64,000 bases of DNA, from the NCBI RefSeq assembly GCF_024714495.1, contig NZ_JAMZMJ010000010.1, positions 124,001 to 188,000 of the forward strand, written 5' to 3'. This stretch comes from Marinoscillum pacificum. Its GTDB lineage: Bacteria; Bacteroidota; Bacteroidia; Cytophagales; Cyclobacteriaceae. A model generated the notes under the pieces. It worked only from the letters and a program-made list of their open reading frames with translations, was not told where the DNA came from and searched no databases. This document shows positions 8,602-18,184 of the stretch, in pieces. The position numbers were made by a program, and so were the translations under genes. Position 1 is the stretch's first letter. Each line of letters starts with the position of its first letter.

Positions 8602-10641
8602 ATGGATAATAGTTGGTATTCTTTTGATGTTTCACCCATTTGGGTCTTTATCGCTTTAATTGCTGCACTAGGAGTTTCCGCTCTTTTGTATTCCAAAAAG
8701 AAAACTCCCTGGTCAAAGTCTGTCAATATTCTACTTGGCCTTCTTCGCTTTGGTGCCATTTTCCTATTGATTCTGCTAGTCATTAATCCGCTACTAGAAT
8801 ACAACACCAATAAAACAGAAGAGCCTATCATCGTTGTTGCTGTGGACAACTCCGAATCACTAGACCTAAGAAAATCTGGAACTGACGTTTCGGCTTTAAA
8901 CTCCTGGTTAACCCAAACGAAGCTTGCATTAGAAAACAATTATCAGGTAGTTGTAGAAGGATTAGCCAAAGACACCATCACTGCTACTGACAAAACGACC
9001 AACTTAAGTAAGCTTCTAAAAGGAATAGAAACAAAATATGAGCACGAAAACCTGGCTGCAATTGCGCTTCTGTCCGATGGAATCATCACCAATGGCCAAT
9101 CTCCAGACTACCTTGGTTTTAGCGTGCCGGTCTACACGTTAGGGCTAGGAGACACCATTCCTCCAAAGGATATCATTATCCAAAACATCAGAAATAACAA
9201 AGTAGCATATCAGGGCAACAAATTTCCAGTGGCTGTTCAGCTTTTCCAGACAGGCTTTAATAACCAAACCGTAAAATTAAGTGTGCTGGAGAATGGAAAA
9301 ACCCTGACCTCAAAGGATATCCAATTGACCAATGCAAGTCAAGAGGTTGATTTTCTACTTAACGCTAATACGGCTGGACTGAGACGATTTACAGTTAAGG
9401 TAGAAGAGAAGCCTGAAGAGTCTACCTACGGAAACAATTCCAAAGACTTATACATAGATGTAGTAGAAGGTAAGGATCGCATTCTTATTCTGGCTCCCTC
9501 TCCTCATCCAGATATCAATGCTATCCGATCCATTTTGGAAGAAACAGAAAACTACGAAACCTCGCTCTACATTCCTGGCATACATGATAAGCCGAAAATT
9601 AAAGATTATGATTTGATCATTGAACACCAGGCGTTCAGTGGCATCAACTACGGTGACTACAACGCGTCTGGAAAGTGGTATATTCTTGGTAATAGAAGTA
9701 GAATTAATCAACTCAATCAAGCCACTTCTTTCTTCAACATTGCTCAGAAGGGCAATCAGCGCGATCAGGTTTTAGGCAGCTACAACTCCAAATTCACCAA
9801 ATTCAAAATCGATCAGGACAGAACAGAGCGTCTATCAAGCTATCCCCCTATCTCCTCGCCTTTTGGGGAATATACGCTTGCGGGACCTACTGAAATACTT
9901 CTCTATCAACAAGTAGGAAGCATAACCACGAATAGACCCTTGCTCCTTTTCTTCGATGATGGAGAATCGAAAACGGGGCTTTTAACAGGAAGCGGAATTT
10001 GGCAGTGGAAACTACAGGAATCAGGAGCCAATGGTGAATCTCAACTGTTCAATGATATAGTCTTAAAAACCGTTCAGTACTTAAGTATCAAGGTCAACAA
10101 AGATCGATTTGTTGTAAAACCTCGAGAAGCTAGTTACCAAATTGGTGATCAAATTATTCTTGATACAGAAGTATATAATGAGATTTTCGAACGGACTTAT
10201 GGCAATGCCATTGACCTTACCATAACGGATCAGGATGGGTCTATGAACACCTATCAACTGGTGGATAATGAAGCTAATAACAGCTTCAAAATAGGAGTTT
10301 TAGAACCTGGAGTCTATACCTACAAAGCATCAACAGAAGTTGGTGGAAAGAAATTTTTCGAGCAAGGATCATTTGCTGTAAGAGATGTACAATTAGAGGG
10401 AATCAACCTTACCGCCGACCACAATTTACTACGCAGACTTGCTAACAACACCGGCGGAACATTTGAACATTTTGCAAATCGTGATCAGTTAGTTAAAGAG
10501 ATAACTGAAGCCAACTTCAAGAGCAGAATATCTACTTCTAGAGAAAAGCTCCCATTAATTGATGCCTTCTGGATTATTTTGTTGATTGCTGGACTGCTTA
10601 CAGCAGAATGGTTTTTAAGAAAATATTTAGGCGCCTATTAA
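8602..10641 (+). CDS. Membrane-anchored VWA-like domain protein
   Basis: 679 residues. Two N-terminal membrane segments (about 12-28 and 40-63) are followed by a von Willebrand A-like domain with a recognisable metal-ion site: DNSES (DxSxS, about 81-85), a later Thr and LLSDG. Beta-rich regions follow, then a C-terminal membrane helix (AFWIILLIAGLLTAEWFL) and a short basic tail. Large VWA proteins of this layout are common in Bacteroidota, some beside Bat-type genes, but no MoxR ATPase or Bat gene is adjacent here. The function is unknown. The start at 8602 lies just beyond the fabG terminator. Confidence 0.8.
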   Translation: MDNSWYSFDVSPIWVFIALIAALGVSALLYSKKKTPWSKSVNILLGLLRFGAIFLLILLVINPLLEYNTNKTEEPIIVVAVDNSESLDLRKSGTDVSALNSWLTQTKLALENNYQVVVEGLAKDTITATDKTTNLSKLLKGIETKYEHENLAAIALLSDGIITNGQSPDYLGFSVPVYTLGLGDTIPPKDIIIQNIRNNKVAYQGNKFPVAVQLFQTGFNNQTVKLSVLENGKTLTSKDIQLTNASQEVDFLLNANTAGLRRFTVKVEEKPEESTYGNNSKDLYIDVVEGKDRILILAPSPHPDINAIRSILEETENYETSLYIPGIHDKPKIKDYDLIIEHQAFSGINYGDYNASGKWYILGNRSRINQLNQATSFFNIAQKGNQRDQVLGSYNSKFTKFKIDQDRTERLSSYPPISSPFGEYTLAGPTEILLYQQVGSITTNRPLLLFFDDGESKTGLLTGSGIWQWKLQESGANGESQLFNDIVLKTVQYLSIKVNKDRFVVKPREASYQIGDQIILDTEVYNEIFERTYGNAIDLTITDQDGSMNTYQLVDNEANNSFKIGVLEPGVYTYKASTEVGGKKFFEQGSFAVRDVQLEGINLTADHNLLRRLANNTGGTFEHFANRDQLVKEITEANFKSRISTSREKLPLIDAFWIILLIAGLLTAEWFLRKYLGAY

Positions 10642-10707
10642 GAAGGAATATTCTTATTACTTTTCATTTAATAACTATCTACTGATTCTATTAAAGTATT
10701 TACAGAA

Positions 10708-12786
10708 TTAAAAATTCATCTGGATTCCTGCATAGATCAGCCTTCTGCTTAAATATTGAGCGACGGAATTAGAGTAGTCAGAATTATATCGATAATTGCG
10801 AACATTTTCGTGATCTGTCAGATTATTAACTGAACCAAAAGCTACCATAGTTAATTCCTCACTAATCGGCATCAACTTACTGATGGACAGATTTGCAATA
10901 AAATAATCACTGTATTGAGATTGATGATCAGAATATACTGGGCTGTACGCTCCAAGTTCTGTATCGTATTCAGCATTGATTACACTAGAATAGCTCAGTC
11001 CTTCTCGATAGACACTATTAATTGCCAAAATCCAGTTGCTCTTTTGATATTGCAGATTTGATTTGATAAAATAACTGATATTAAAGGCTGACCCCTCGTC
11101 AGCAGTCAAAAACGTGTAAGCTATATCAAAGCTCCAATGTGCAGATAACCCTTGATCCAAAAACACTTCAAAACCACTCACAGGCATTTTCACTCCATTA
11201 ATAGTTGCATGTTTAGTGAATACTGAAGCAGATGCATCAGTATCAGAATACGCATAAAACACATCTAGTGATAACTGATCACTTTTCACAAAAACCACCT
11301 GCCCCTGATCTGTATCTATTCCATACTTATGGAAACGACCACCACCCATTATAACTTTCCATCTATTACCTATCAGATAAGTCATATTCATTTGAGCACT
11401 CAAATAATCATAAGTTGCTCCATTCAGGTTTTTACGTACTCCCCCTCCAAAAATCAAATTGTCAGCGAAATAATATTTTCCATATACAAAAATCTCAACT
11501 ACAGAAGAATTGCTACTTTGACCAATGGTATCTAATGGAAATGAAGCTCCTACAGCATATGGATATCGAAACAAGATCCCCTGAATTTCCGAATGATTCA
11601 TATCCAGTTGCAACCCACTTTTCACTTGCCACTTCTGCATTAATTTGGAATAACTTAACCCTTGAAAAAGAGTCTTATTATTGACTTTAAAATCGGCCAA
11701 ACTGTATCTGTATTTACCCGACGTAAAAGTGTAGCCTTGATTCCAGGAAAATGTACCAATAGGTGTACTCCAATTAAGATTAGAAACATTAAGAACCTTC
11801 TTCCGATTTTGCAAAATAGATCCACTAAATGTCGGGTGAAGCATCTGATAATCGTAATCTTCTAACAACACATAATTATAGGATTTGTAATTGACCTTAA
11901 CTGCTAATTGCCCATACAAGTAAGCGCCTCCATCTATTGATTTGAAAGAGTTGAGTTGCGGCAGAGCTTTTGGGTTTATCCATTTGAGCGCGGCACTTGG
12001 CTGATAGTTGCTAAAAACCTTCAGATTCTGAGAGCCCAACCGCTGATTTCTTTGTAAACCAATACTAGCCGGACTAACGATTAAAGAGGAATTACTTGCT
12101 TTGATTGACTCATCATCTGTAACGATTGAAACCACTCCAGCGGTGCTATTTCCAAATTCCAATGGAGGATTACCAGGAAACACCGTCACATTTTTTATAA
12201 GTGCCGTATTAAACAAACTAAAAGTCCCCACTCCATTTATTTGACTATAGCGAATTGCATCATATACCGGAACATTATTCAAAAAAATCCCAGTTTCAAC
12301 AGGGCTACTCCCTCTCAAACTAATGGAGGCGGATTCATCTGTAGTAGTGGAAGCTGGCATGGAATTTACTGCCAGCAATGGATCCGCTTTGGAGGCAGGG
12401 TTCGTGTAGATTTCTAGTTTATTAACTTTTTCAAATTTAAATTCTTCAGCGATTAAGGGCTCCGCAACTATCAAAACCTCACCCATTTCTAAGTCCTTAG
12501 CTACCAAATATACAACGTCACTCAGCTCACTAACAGGCAACATTCTTTCCTGATAGCCCATGAAGGAAAACAGGAGCGTGTCAGCCATTTGATCCGTCAT
12601 GACTGACAACTTAAACTCTCCTTCAAAATTCGTGGTAGTTCCTCTAGCGTAATCTTTGATGAAGAAAATATTAACACCTATTAAGGCCTCGCCAGTCTCC
12701 TGATCCAACACGCGTGACCTGATTTCTAACTGAGCATTAGCGAACCATCCACTTACCAATAGGAATACCATTAATATAATTCTCAT
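10708..12786 (-). CDS. TonB-dependent receptor-like outer membrane protein
   Basis: 692 residues with a signal peptide (about 1-18, ending ANAQ). Residues about 20-105 form a carboxypeptidase regulatory-like domain (RSRVLDQETGEALIGVNIFF). A plug domain follows (about 125-235, with SISLRGSSPVETGIFLNNVP), then a beta-barrel ending in the aromatic residue F (YAGIQMNF), as expected for an outer-membrane protein. It starts inside the stop of the upstream TPR gene (ATGA overlap), so the two are translated together. The substrate is unknown. Expression is probably under the palindromic operator in front of the TPR gene. Confidence 0.87.
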   Translation of the reverse strand: MRIILMVFLLVSGWFANAQLEIRSRVLDQETGEALIGVNIFFIKDYARGTTTNFEGEFKLSVMTDQMADTLLFSFMGYQERMLPVSELSDVVYLVAKDLEMGEVLIVAEPLIAEEFKFEKVNKLEIYTNPASKADPLLAVNSMPASTTTDESASISLRGSSPVETGIFLNNVPVYDAIRYSQINGVGTFSLFNTALIKNVTVFPGNPPLEFGNSTAGVVSIVTDDESIKASNSSLIVSPASIGLQRNQRLGSQNLKVFSNYQPSAALKWINPKALPQLNSFKSIDGGAYLYGQLAVKVNYKSYNYVLLEDYDYQMLHPTFSGSILQNRKKVLNVSNLNWSTPIGTFSWNQGYTFTSGKYRYSLADFKVNNKTLFQGLSYSKLMQKWQVKSGLQLDMNHSEIQGILFRYPYAVGASFPLDTIGQSSNSSVVEIFVYGKYYFADNLIFGGGVRKNLNGATYDYLSAQMNMTYLIGNRWKVIMGGGRFHKYGIDTDQGQVVFVKSDQLSLDVFYAYSDTDASASVFTKHATINGVKMPVSGFEVFLDQGLSAHWSFDIAYTFLTADEGSAFNISYFIKSNLQYQKSNWILAINSVYREGLSYSSVINAEYDTELGAYSPVYSDHQSQYSDYFIANLSISKLMPISEELTMVAFGSVNNLTDHENVRNYRYNSDYSNSVAQYLSRRLIYAGIQMNF

Positions 12787-13505
12787 TTGGCAGCCAACGC
12801 TTTTTCTGAAGAAGGAGCTAGCCCGTATTTAACCCACCCAAAATCGGGCTCCGACTGTAACGCCTTTTTGAATACAGTTAATGCCTTGTTATGGTCACCC
12901 ACTTTTTGACATGCCAATCCTAAGTGAGCCAAAGCGTCCAGGTACAGCCAATTATGCGTTGTATCACTTTTGTTTTCAAATAATTTTACACTTCGTTCAA
13001 ACTCCGTTACCGCCAGTTCAGGATCACCACCAAACATCTCTGGAGTGTACAACTTGGAGGTTGCATATAACTTCACAACTAAAGGATTATCACCATCCAT
13101 TCCATAGGCATCTGAAATAAGTGATGAACTTTTAGGCCCAAGAAACATTCCTTTGTAACTGTTATAGGCTAGCTCAAAACCGTATATAGACGATTTCAAG
13201 GCCTTACATTCAGCAATTTTTGTTTCTGAATCGATTAACTCATCCAAAAGATCGATTGTCTCATCGTAATAGCGATGAAAAGCTTCATCATCCATTTCTG
13301 ACAGGGTACTATTGAGAAAGCCATATTGAGCAAGTGCTCTCTCATATGAGCTTTCTGTGGATTGATCAATGACCCGCTGCCAAATAGTTTGACTATTAGA
13401 AACATACGCCTGATAGGTAGTAACATTCTGTGCAGTAGCACAGTAGGCACTTAAAAAAGCAACTCCAATACCTAATGCTGTAATAATTGTTTTTATTGAT
13501 TTCAT
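12783..13505 (-). CDS. Secreted TPR-repeat protein
   Basis: 240 residues. The signal peptide (about 1-26, ending ATAQ) suggests a periplasmic location. The C-terminal half holds TPR-like helices (WLYLDALAHLGLACQKVGDHNKALTVFKKAL is one unit, given in part). It is the first gene of a two-gene operon with the TonB-type receptor, whose start overlaps its stop. The gene is preceded by the 17-bp palindrome also found upstream of the winged-helix regulator operon, so it is likely controlled by that regulator. Confidence 0.8.
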   Translation of the reverse strand: MKSIKTIITALGIGVAFLSAYCATAQNVTTYQAYVSNSQTIWQRVIDQSTESSYERALAQYGFLNSTLSEMDDEAFHRYYDETIDLLDELIDSETKIAECKALKSSIYGFELAYNSYKGMFLGPKSSSLISDAYGMDGDNPLVVKLYATSKLYTPEMFGGDPELAVTEFERSVKLFENKSDTTHNWLYLDALAHLGLACQKVGDHNKALTVFKKALQSEPDFGWVKYGLAPSSEKALAAK

Positions 13506-13524
13506 GATTCTGATATTTGTAAAC

Positions 13525-13543
13525 TAGTTTATATTATAAACTA
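13525..13543. promoter_or_regulatory. Palindromic operator, copy 1
   Basis: AGTTTATATTATAAACT is a perfect 8-1-8 palindrome (13526-13542), extended to 9-1-9 by flanking T and A. The same 17 bases recur at 14431-14447. Here it sits about 20 bases upstream of the TPR gene start and overlaps a degenerate -7 box (TAGTTTAC on the reverse strand), a position suited to repression by the adjacent winged-helix protein. Confidence 0.75.
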
Positions 13544-13557
13544 TAAGGGTAAAAAAA

Positions 13558-13845
13558 TTATTCTATATATCCTTTCAAAGCATTTACATATGCCTCAAAG
13601 GCCTCAACTCCAGTCTTTGTTATTTTACACGTTGTAACAGGCTTTTTGCCTTTGAACGCCTTTTCCACTTCGATGTATTTCGCTTCGCTAAGTTTATCCA
13701 ACTGAACGCTTAAATTACCTGCAGTCGCTCCTGTTTTCTCTTTGATAAACGTAAACTCGGCAGATTCTACGCCTAGCAACAAACTCACTACGGCTAGCCT
13801 CAATTGTGAATGAAGCAATGGATCTAATGGCTTAAAACCACTCAT
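13558..13845 (-). CDS. Winged-helix transcriptional regulator (HTH_34-like)
   Basis: 95 residues forming a single winged-helix domain: LHSQLRLAVVSLLLGVESAE, the recognition helix TAGNLSVQLDKLSEAKYIEV, and a basic wing FKGKKPVTTCKITKTG. This matches the small stand-alone regulators with a PF13601-like winged helix in Bacteroidota. It is translated together with the upstream membrane protein (ATGA overlap). Two identical 17-bp palindromes, one ahead of its own operon and one ahead of the TPR/receptor operon, are the likely binding sites. There is no visible ligand domain, so the signal may come through the co-encoded membrane protein. Confidence 0.87.
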   Translation of the reverse strand: MSGFKPLDPLLHSQLRLAVVSLLLGVESAEFTFIKEKTGATAGNLSVQLDKLSEAKYIEVEKAFKGKKPVTTCKITKTGVEAFEAYVNALKGYIE

Positions 13846-14414
13846 TTCTCTTTTCCTTTTAGTAAATAACCAGGAATCAAATATCCTGCGAATATACCTA
13901 TTCCACCTACTAGATATTGATCAGTTATACTAACATTGAAGCAAATCACACTACTCAGTGCTAATAGCATGCCTCCTATTTTTAAAGGATTAAACTTCAA
14001 CATGCTCCCAGAAACAAATGTGCCTATAGCCGCCAACAATATGATCACCGCATTGTGATTATACCCCAGCTTATTCATGAACATCAGAATGATAATTAAA
14101 GCCACACCAATTGACATCCACACCTGACCATACAGTTTATCCAGATGACTGACAACAAGGGCTTTCCTTTTTTGTCGGATACCATATATAGCTGAAAAAA
14201 TCCCCGCCGGAATTGTCACTGCCCACACATAATAAGGGTGTGGATAATCCGTGTAAGCGTCCAAATAATAATGTGTTAAGTTAGCCACCATTACAACCCA
14301 ACCCCAAAGCAAGAAATAGAAACTTCCTCCCTTTTGGTAGTTACTTTTCGCCTGGCTTATCATGCTTGATATAAGCGCAAGGCTCTCTTTTTCAGATAAA
14401 TTCTTCTCAGTCAT
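13842..14414 (-). CDS. Integral membrane protein co-encoded with winged-helix regulator
   Basis: 190 residues. After a soluble N-terminal segment (about 1-28) there are five or six predicted membrane helices (for example YFLLWGWVVMVANLTHYYL and QVWMSIGVALIIILMFMN). It belongs to no family I can name with confidence. Pairs of a small winged-helix regulator and a membrane protein of this kind recur in Bacteroidota. The -7 box TATATTTG on the reverse strand ends only 4 bases before the ATG, so the transcript may be leaderless or nearly so. The palindromic operator lies directly upstream of that -7 box. Confidence 0.75.
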   Translation of the reverse strand: MTEKNLSEKESLALISSMISQAKSNYQKGGSFYFLLWGWVVMVANLTHYYLDAYTDYPHPYYVWAVTIPAGIFSAIYGIRQKRKALVVSHLDKLYGQVWMSIGVALIIILMFMNKLGYNHNAVIILLAAIGTFVSGSMLKFNPLKIGGMLLALSSVICFNVSITDQYLVGGIGIFAGYLIPGYLLKGKEK

Positions 14415-14418
14415 AGTT

Positions 14419-14426
14419 CAAATATA
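14419..14426 (-). promoter_or_regulatory. -7 promoter element of the regulator operon
   Basis: TATATTTG on the reverse strand matches TAnnTTTG. It ends 4 bases before the ATG, implying a very short or absent 5' leader. Confidence 0.55.
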
Positions 14427-14430
14427 ATTA

Positions 14431-14447
14431 AGTTTATATTATAAACT
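14431..14447. promoter_or_regulatory. Palindromic operator, copy 2
   Basis: AGTTTATATTATAAACT, identical to the copy at 13526-13542. It sits immediately upstream of the -7 box, between the expected -7 and -33 regions. Binding there would block RNA polymerase, which predicts autorepression of the operon. Confidence 0.75.
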
Positions 14448-14505
14448 ACTTTACACCATTAAAGGTTACGATTTCTCAACAATTTATCCTTTGATCTTAA
14501 CCAAT

Positions 14506-14532
14506 TACCGTAAATCGTCTACCGTAAATCGT
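14506..14532. repeat. Tandem 13-bp direct repeat
   Basis: TACCGTAAATCGT occurs twice, separated by one base, in the gene-free interval upstream of the small-RNA candidate. No function can be assigned. Confidence 0.6.
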
Positions 14533-14562
14533 AAATACAAACACTCCTGCACTACATATTCC

Positions 14563-14570
14563 TACTTTTG
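14563..14570 (+). promoter_or_regulatory. -7 promoter element of an intergenic transcript
   Basis: TACTTTTG matches TAnnTTTG on the forward strand in an interval with no annotated gene. A terminator on the same strand lies about 220 bases downstream, so the pair defines a possible transcription unit. Confidence 0.5.
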
Positions 14571-14648
14571 AAGAAACATTAACAAAAAGAAACATCAACA
14601 GAGCTTTATCCTAGATAGAATTTCAAAGACACATGAGATAAATCAGAG

Positions 14649-14726
14649 ATGTATAGAGCGAAGTTTAACCGATTAAAACAAGTAGGACGAGTTTTTGTCC
14701 TACTGTTTTCACAGCAGAAATTATAA
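14649..14726 (+). CDS. Possible 25-residue micro-protein
   Basis: An ATG-initiated ORF begins MYRAKFNRLKQVGRVF and ends LLFSQQKL. It is basic at the N-terminus with a short hydrophobic C-terminal part, like a small membrane-associated or leader peptide. It lies wholly inside the candidate intergenic transcript and overlaps its first hairpin. Coding is uncertain: the ORF is short and there is no clear ribosome-binding site. Conservation in relatives would decide it. Confidence 0.3.
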   Translation: MYRAKFNRLKQVGRVFVLLFSQQKL

Positions 14727-14788
14727 TTCAACTCATAAGTTGAATTCAAGGTCCTTTTATAAGGTGAGTTTTGATGATTAGGTTAGGT

Positions 14789-14826
14789 AAGGGATGAAAT
14801 GATGGTTTTCATCCCTTCTTTTTTTT
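14789..14826 (+). terminator. Strong Rho-independent terminator of the intergenic transcript
   Basis: AAGGGATGAAA pairs with TTTCATCCCTT across a 7-base loop, followed by C and eight T residues on the forward strand. Confidence 0.85.
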
Positions 14827-14866
14827 AATTAAAAAAAGAGTGACCAAATGATTTTTTGATACCCCG

Positions 14867-14899
14867 CAACAAAAAAGAGGCCTCATCTGAGGCCTCTTT
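14867..14899 (-). terminator. Terminator of clpC
   Basis: A near-perfect inverted repeat (AAAGAGGCCTCA facing TGAGGCCTCTTT, 14874-14899) lies next to the clpC stop codon, with a T-run when read on the reverse strand. Confidence 0.85.
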
Positions 14900-14900
14900 C

Positions 14901-17447
14901 CTATTTTTCTTTGTCTTCTTGCTTGATCTTCTTTTTCTTCAACTTGAAGTGAAGCTCTTCAGCTTTTCCATCCCAATCAGCAACTAAAGTATCACCTTCC
15001 TGGATTTCTCCTTTCAGGATTTCCTCCGCAACTGGGTCTTCAAGGTACTTCTGAATCGCTCTGTTCAAAGGCCTAGCTCCATATTGAGGATCATATCCTT
15101 TATCAGACAAGAAGTCTTTAGCTTTCTTTGTCAATTCTACATTGTAGCCAATGTCCACGATTCTCTTGAACAGTTTCTCCAAAGAGATATCGATGATTTG
15201 ATGAATATGCTCTTTCTCAAGAGAGTTGAACACAATTACATCATCCAATCTATTCAAGAATTCAGGACTGAAGGCTTTCTTCAATGCATTCTGAATGGTC
15301 GACTTCATTGCATCATCAGCGTTATCTCTTCTTGTAGATGTAGAAAAACCGATACCTGCACCAAAATCCTTAAGATCACGCACTCCAATATTGGAAGTCA
15401 TAATGATGATCGTATTTCTGAAGTCCACTCTTCTTCCCAATCCATCTGTTAAAACGCCATCGTCCAATACCTGAAGTAAAATATTGAATACATCTGGGTG
15501 CGCTTTTTCGATTTCATCAAGAAGTACTACTGAGTAAGGCTTTCTTCTTACTTTTTCTGTAAGCTGCCCGCCTTCTTCATAACCTACATATCCCGGAGGC
15601 GCTCCTACAAGTCTTGATACCGAGAATTTCTCCATGTACTCACTCATGTCGATACGGATCAAAGTATCATCCTTATCAAATAAGTAGGTAGAAAGCATCT
15701 TAGCCATTTCCGTCTTACCAACACCTGTTGGACCTAGGAAAATGAAAGAACCAATTGGCTTTTTAGGATCCTTCAAACCAACTCTGGTTCTCTGGATAGC
15801 TTTAGTCAATTTAACAACTGCATCATCCTGACCAATTACTTTCTTCTTAAGATCCTCTTTCATAGCAAGGAGCTTAATACTCTCGTTCTGAGCGATACGT
15901 TTGGTAGGAATACCAGTCATCATCGCAATTACTTCAGCAACGTTTTCTTCGTTTACTTCATATCGCTTAGTCTTGGTTTCTTCCTCCCACTTATTTTTCT
16001 CCTCATCTAACTGCGCAAGGAGTTTCTTTTCTTTATCTCTGAGCTGAGCAGCTTCTTCATATTTCTGACTTTTAACTACTCTATTTTTCTCTTTCTTGAT
16101 TTCCTCAATCTGCTCTTCAAGTTCTACAACTTGCTTCGGCACATTGATGTTGCTGATATGCACTCTAGCGCCAGCTTCGTCCATCACGTCGATAGCCTTG
16201 TCCGGAAGGAATCTATCACTGATATATCTATCTGAAAGCGTCACACATGCCTCTACCGCTTCTTTGGTGTAGTTTACATGGTGGTGATCCTGATATTTAT
16301 CTTTGATATTTTCAAGTATCTGAACTGTTTCCTCAGGAGAAGTAGCATCTACCATTACCATCTGGAAACGTCTTGCCAAAGCACCATCTTTCTCAATATA
16401 TTGTCTGTACTCATCAAGAGTAGTAGCACCAATACATTGGATTTCTCCACGAGCTAGAGCAGGTTTGAACATATTGGATGCATCCAAAGAACCGGAAGCT
16501 CCACCAGCACCTACAATAGTGTGTAGTTCGTCAATGAACAAAATAACGTCCGGAGACTTCTCTATTTCGTTCATCACAGCCTTCATACGCTCTTCGAACT
16601 GACCTCTATATTTAGTTCCAGCCACTAATGATGCCAAATCAAGGGTCACCACTCGTTTCCCGAACAAGATTCTAGAAACCTTTTTCTGAACAATTCTTAG
16701 GGCCAAACCTTCAGCGATGGCTGTTTTACCAACACCCGGCTCACCAATTAGAATTGGATTGTTTTTCTTTCTTCTACTAAGAATTTGCGCTACACGCTCA
16801 ATTTCTTTCTCACGACCCACAATTGGGTCCAACTTATCATCTTCTGCAAGTTTCGTTAAGTCACGACCGAAATTATCCAAAACCGGAGTTCTGGATTTTT
16901 CATTTCCTTTCGCTGACTCACGTCCACTTCCTCCTCCAGATGATGAACCACCAAACATTTTACCTGTATCTTCATCACCGTCATCAGTATCTGATTGCGC
17001 CAATGGATTTTCCGTTTGGTATTCTAAAAGCTCTTTAACAACATCATAGCTCACATCAAACTTGTCAAGTATTTGAGTAGCCAGGTTATCTTCATCTCTT
17101 AGGATGGATAAAAGCAAGTGCTCAGTACCAATAAGCTGGCTTTTAAAAATCTTAGCTTCTAAATAAGTTATTTTCAGCACCTTTTCCGATTGACGTGTCA
17201 ATGGAATATTGGCCAGGTTTTTCACATTACTCGTAGCTGTTCCCTTAGTAGCCTGCTCGATAGCCGAACGCAACTCTTCTAAAGAAACTCCTAATTTTTT
17301 GAGCAAGCTTACTGCGACACCTTCACCTTCTCTAATCATGCCAAGCAATAAATGCTCTGTTCCGATGTAATCATGCCCAAGACGCAAAGCTTCCTCGCGG
17401 CTTAGTGAGATTACTTCCTTTACTCTATTTGAAAATTTAGCTTCCAT
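14901..17447 (-). CDS. clpC: ClpC-type AAA+ chaperone, ClpP partner
   Basis: 848 residues. Two N-terminal Clp repeats (about 1-150) are followed by a Gly/Ser-rich linker, the first AAA+ module (Walker [10 protein letters not shown], Walker [11 protein letters not shown]), a UVR-type coiled segment between the modules ([19 protein letters not shown]), and the second AAA+ module (Walker [10 protein letters not shown], Walker [12 protein letters not shown]). The short middle domain with UVR motif and the IGF tripeptide (GAGIGFS), expected to dock on ClpP, mark it as ClpC rather than ClpB. It unfolds proteins for degradation by ClpP, which is not in this window. It appears to be transcribed alone, with its own terminator. 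Confidence 0.94.
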   Translation of the reverse strand: MEAKFSNRVKEVISLSREEALRLGHDYIGTEHLLLGMIREGEGVAVSLLKKLGVSLEELRSAIEQATKGTATSNVKNLANIPLTRQSEKVLKITYLEAKIFKSQLIGTEHLLLSILRDEDNLATQILDKFDVSYDVVKELLEYQTENPLAQSDTDDGDEDTGKMFGGSSSGGGSGRESAKGNEKSRTPVLDNFGRDLTKLAEDDKLDPIVGREKEIERVAQILSRRKKNNPILIGEPGVGKTAIAEGLALRIVQKKVSRILFGKRVVTLDLASLVAGTKYRGQFEERMKAVMNEIEKSPDVILFIDELHTIVGAGGASGSLDASNMFKPALARGEIQCIGATTLDEYRQYIEKDGALARRFQMVMVDATSPEETVQILENIKDKYQDHHHVNYTKEAVEACVTLSDRYISDRFLPDKAIDVMDEAGARVHISNINVPKQVVELEEQIEEIKKEKNRVVKSQKYEEAAQLRDKEKKLLAQLDEEKNKWEEETKTKRYEVNEENVAEVIAMMTGIPTKRIAQNESIKLLAMKEDLKKKVIGQDDAVVKLTKAIQRTRVGLKDPKKPIGSFIFLGPTGVGKTEMAKMLSTYLFDKDDTLIRIDMSEYMEKFSVSRLVGAPPGYVGYEEGGQLTEKVRRKPYSVVLLDEIEKAHPDVFNILLQVLDDGVLTDGLGRRVDFRNTIIIMTSNIGVRDLKDFGAGIGFSTSTRRDNADDAMKSTIQNALKKAFSPEFLNRLDDVIVFNSLEKEHIHQIIDISLEKLFKRIVDIGYNVELTKKAKDFLSDKGYDPQYGARPLNRAIQKYLEDPVAEEILKGEIQEGDTLVADWDGKAEELHFKLKKKKIKQEDKEK

Positions 17448-17563
17448 AAAATGGATTATATGGTAATGAGTACTCTATTAGTAAATTTAACGCTTATGCG
17501 ACTTAAATCCTCGGCATTCTCCGAGTTTTAGAAACGCATAAAATTTCAGATTTGTTCAATCGC

Positions 17564-18184
17564 TCAATGCATAGATCGCGTCAATACTTCTGAGGCTCTC
17601 GAACCCTCACACATGATGAGGTCTATTATGCTCAGATTTGGGACAAAAATGTTGCCAAATGTCTGGGTGTAGGGAAAAGGTAGATATAAATTTCTTTCTT
17701 CAAAAGTCTTTTTAGGAAGTATTCGTTCTCTGAGGTCATTTAGTCGATGATCGGGAATTTTTTCGTACTGTTCTGTCAGCTGTATCGACCTGTCAATTTG
17801 TAAGACTTTCAGACACATTGTCATCATTTCGAGATTAAGATCAATTAGAAACTGATGTTTTTTCTCCCAAATAGCGTGGAAATAATCTTGAAAAAACTCA
17901 AAAAAAGGCGCTTTACCGTATGCAGAATAGAAGGCTCCCTTATGATCTCTAGCCCATGATTGACTATGATCAATCGTAACTTCTTTTAAAGGAGTCCTAT
18001 TATCAAACTTAACAGGAACAGTTAGCGGCATTATACCATTTGCAGACAATATGTAACAGCGATTTTTGTAGGTCTGCTTCGTAAAGTTCTGACACACTTC
18101 CAGGTGTATTTCATCACTAGCTACAATTTGTCCGTAATATTCCAAACTCCCCAAGTAATGAGGCTCGACAATAATTTTCTGCAT
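17564..18184 (-). CDS. WbqC-family protein
   Basis: 206 residues matching the WbqC-like family: the N-terminal IIVEPHYLGSLEYYGQI, then QTYKNRCYILSANG, PLTVPV and a central WARDHKGAFYSAYGKAPFF. Family members are often found in surface-polysaccharide clusters and have been suggested to take part in sugar modification, but the biochemical role is not settled. In Bacteroidota it often lies outside such clusters, as here. It follows the Sua5/YrdC gene without a gap (its start adjoins that stop), so the two are co-transcribed. Confidence 0.85.
   Translation of the reverse strand: MQKIIVEPHYLGSLEYYGQIVASDEIHLEVCQNFTKQTYKNRCYILSANGIMPLTVPVKFDNRTPLKEVTIDHSQSWARDHKGAFYSAYGKAPFFEFFQDYFHAIWEKKHQFLIDLNLEMMTMCLKVLQIDRSIQLTEQYEKIPDHRLNDLRERILPKKTFEERNLYLPFPYTQTFGNIFVPNLSIIDLIMCEGSRASEVLTRSMH

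Larger units (their letters stand above)
14577..14826 (+). ncRNA. Candidate structured small RNA or micro-ORF transcript
   Basis: The interval 14415-14900 has no long gene. On the forward strand, from a -7 box at 14563, it holds two perfect hairpins (AGTAGGAC with GTCCTACT, 14681-14704; AATTCAACT with AGTTGAATT, 14725-14746) and then a very strong terminator (14789-14826). The end of clpC faces it, so the terminator cannot serve a neighbouring gene. The unit is about 250 nt. It could be a regulatory RNA, or an mRNA for the 25-residue ORF at 14649-14726. I do not recognise it as tmRNA, RNase P or SRP RNA. The 5' end is a guess from the -7 box. Confidence 0.45.

Noticed and set aside
16717-17049. 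Forward-strand ORFs inside clpC (also 15084-15452)
   Set aside because: They are antisense shadows of a strongly conserved gene, with low-complexity or unnatural composition.
17500-17532. Short hairpin (CTCGG with CCGAG) followed by TTTT on the forward strand
   Set aside because: Only 5 bp of stem, and no forward-strand gene ends there.
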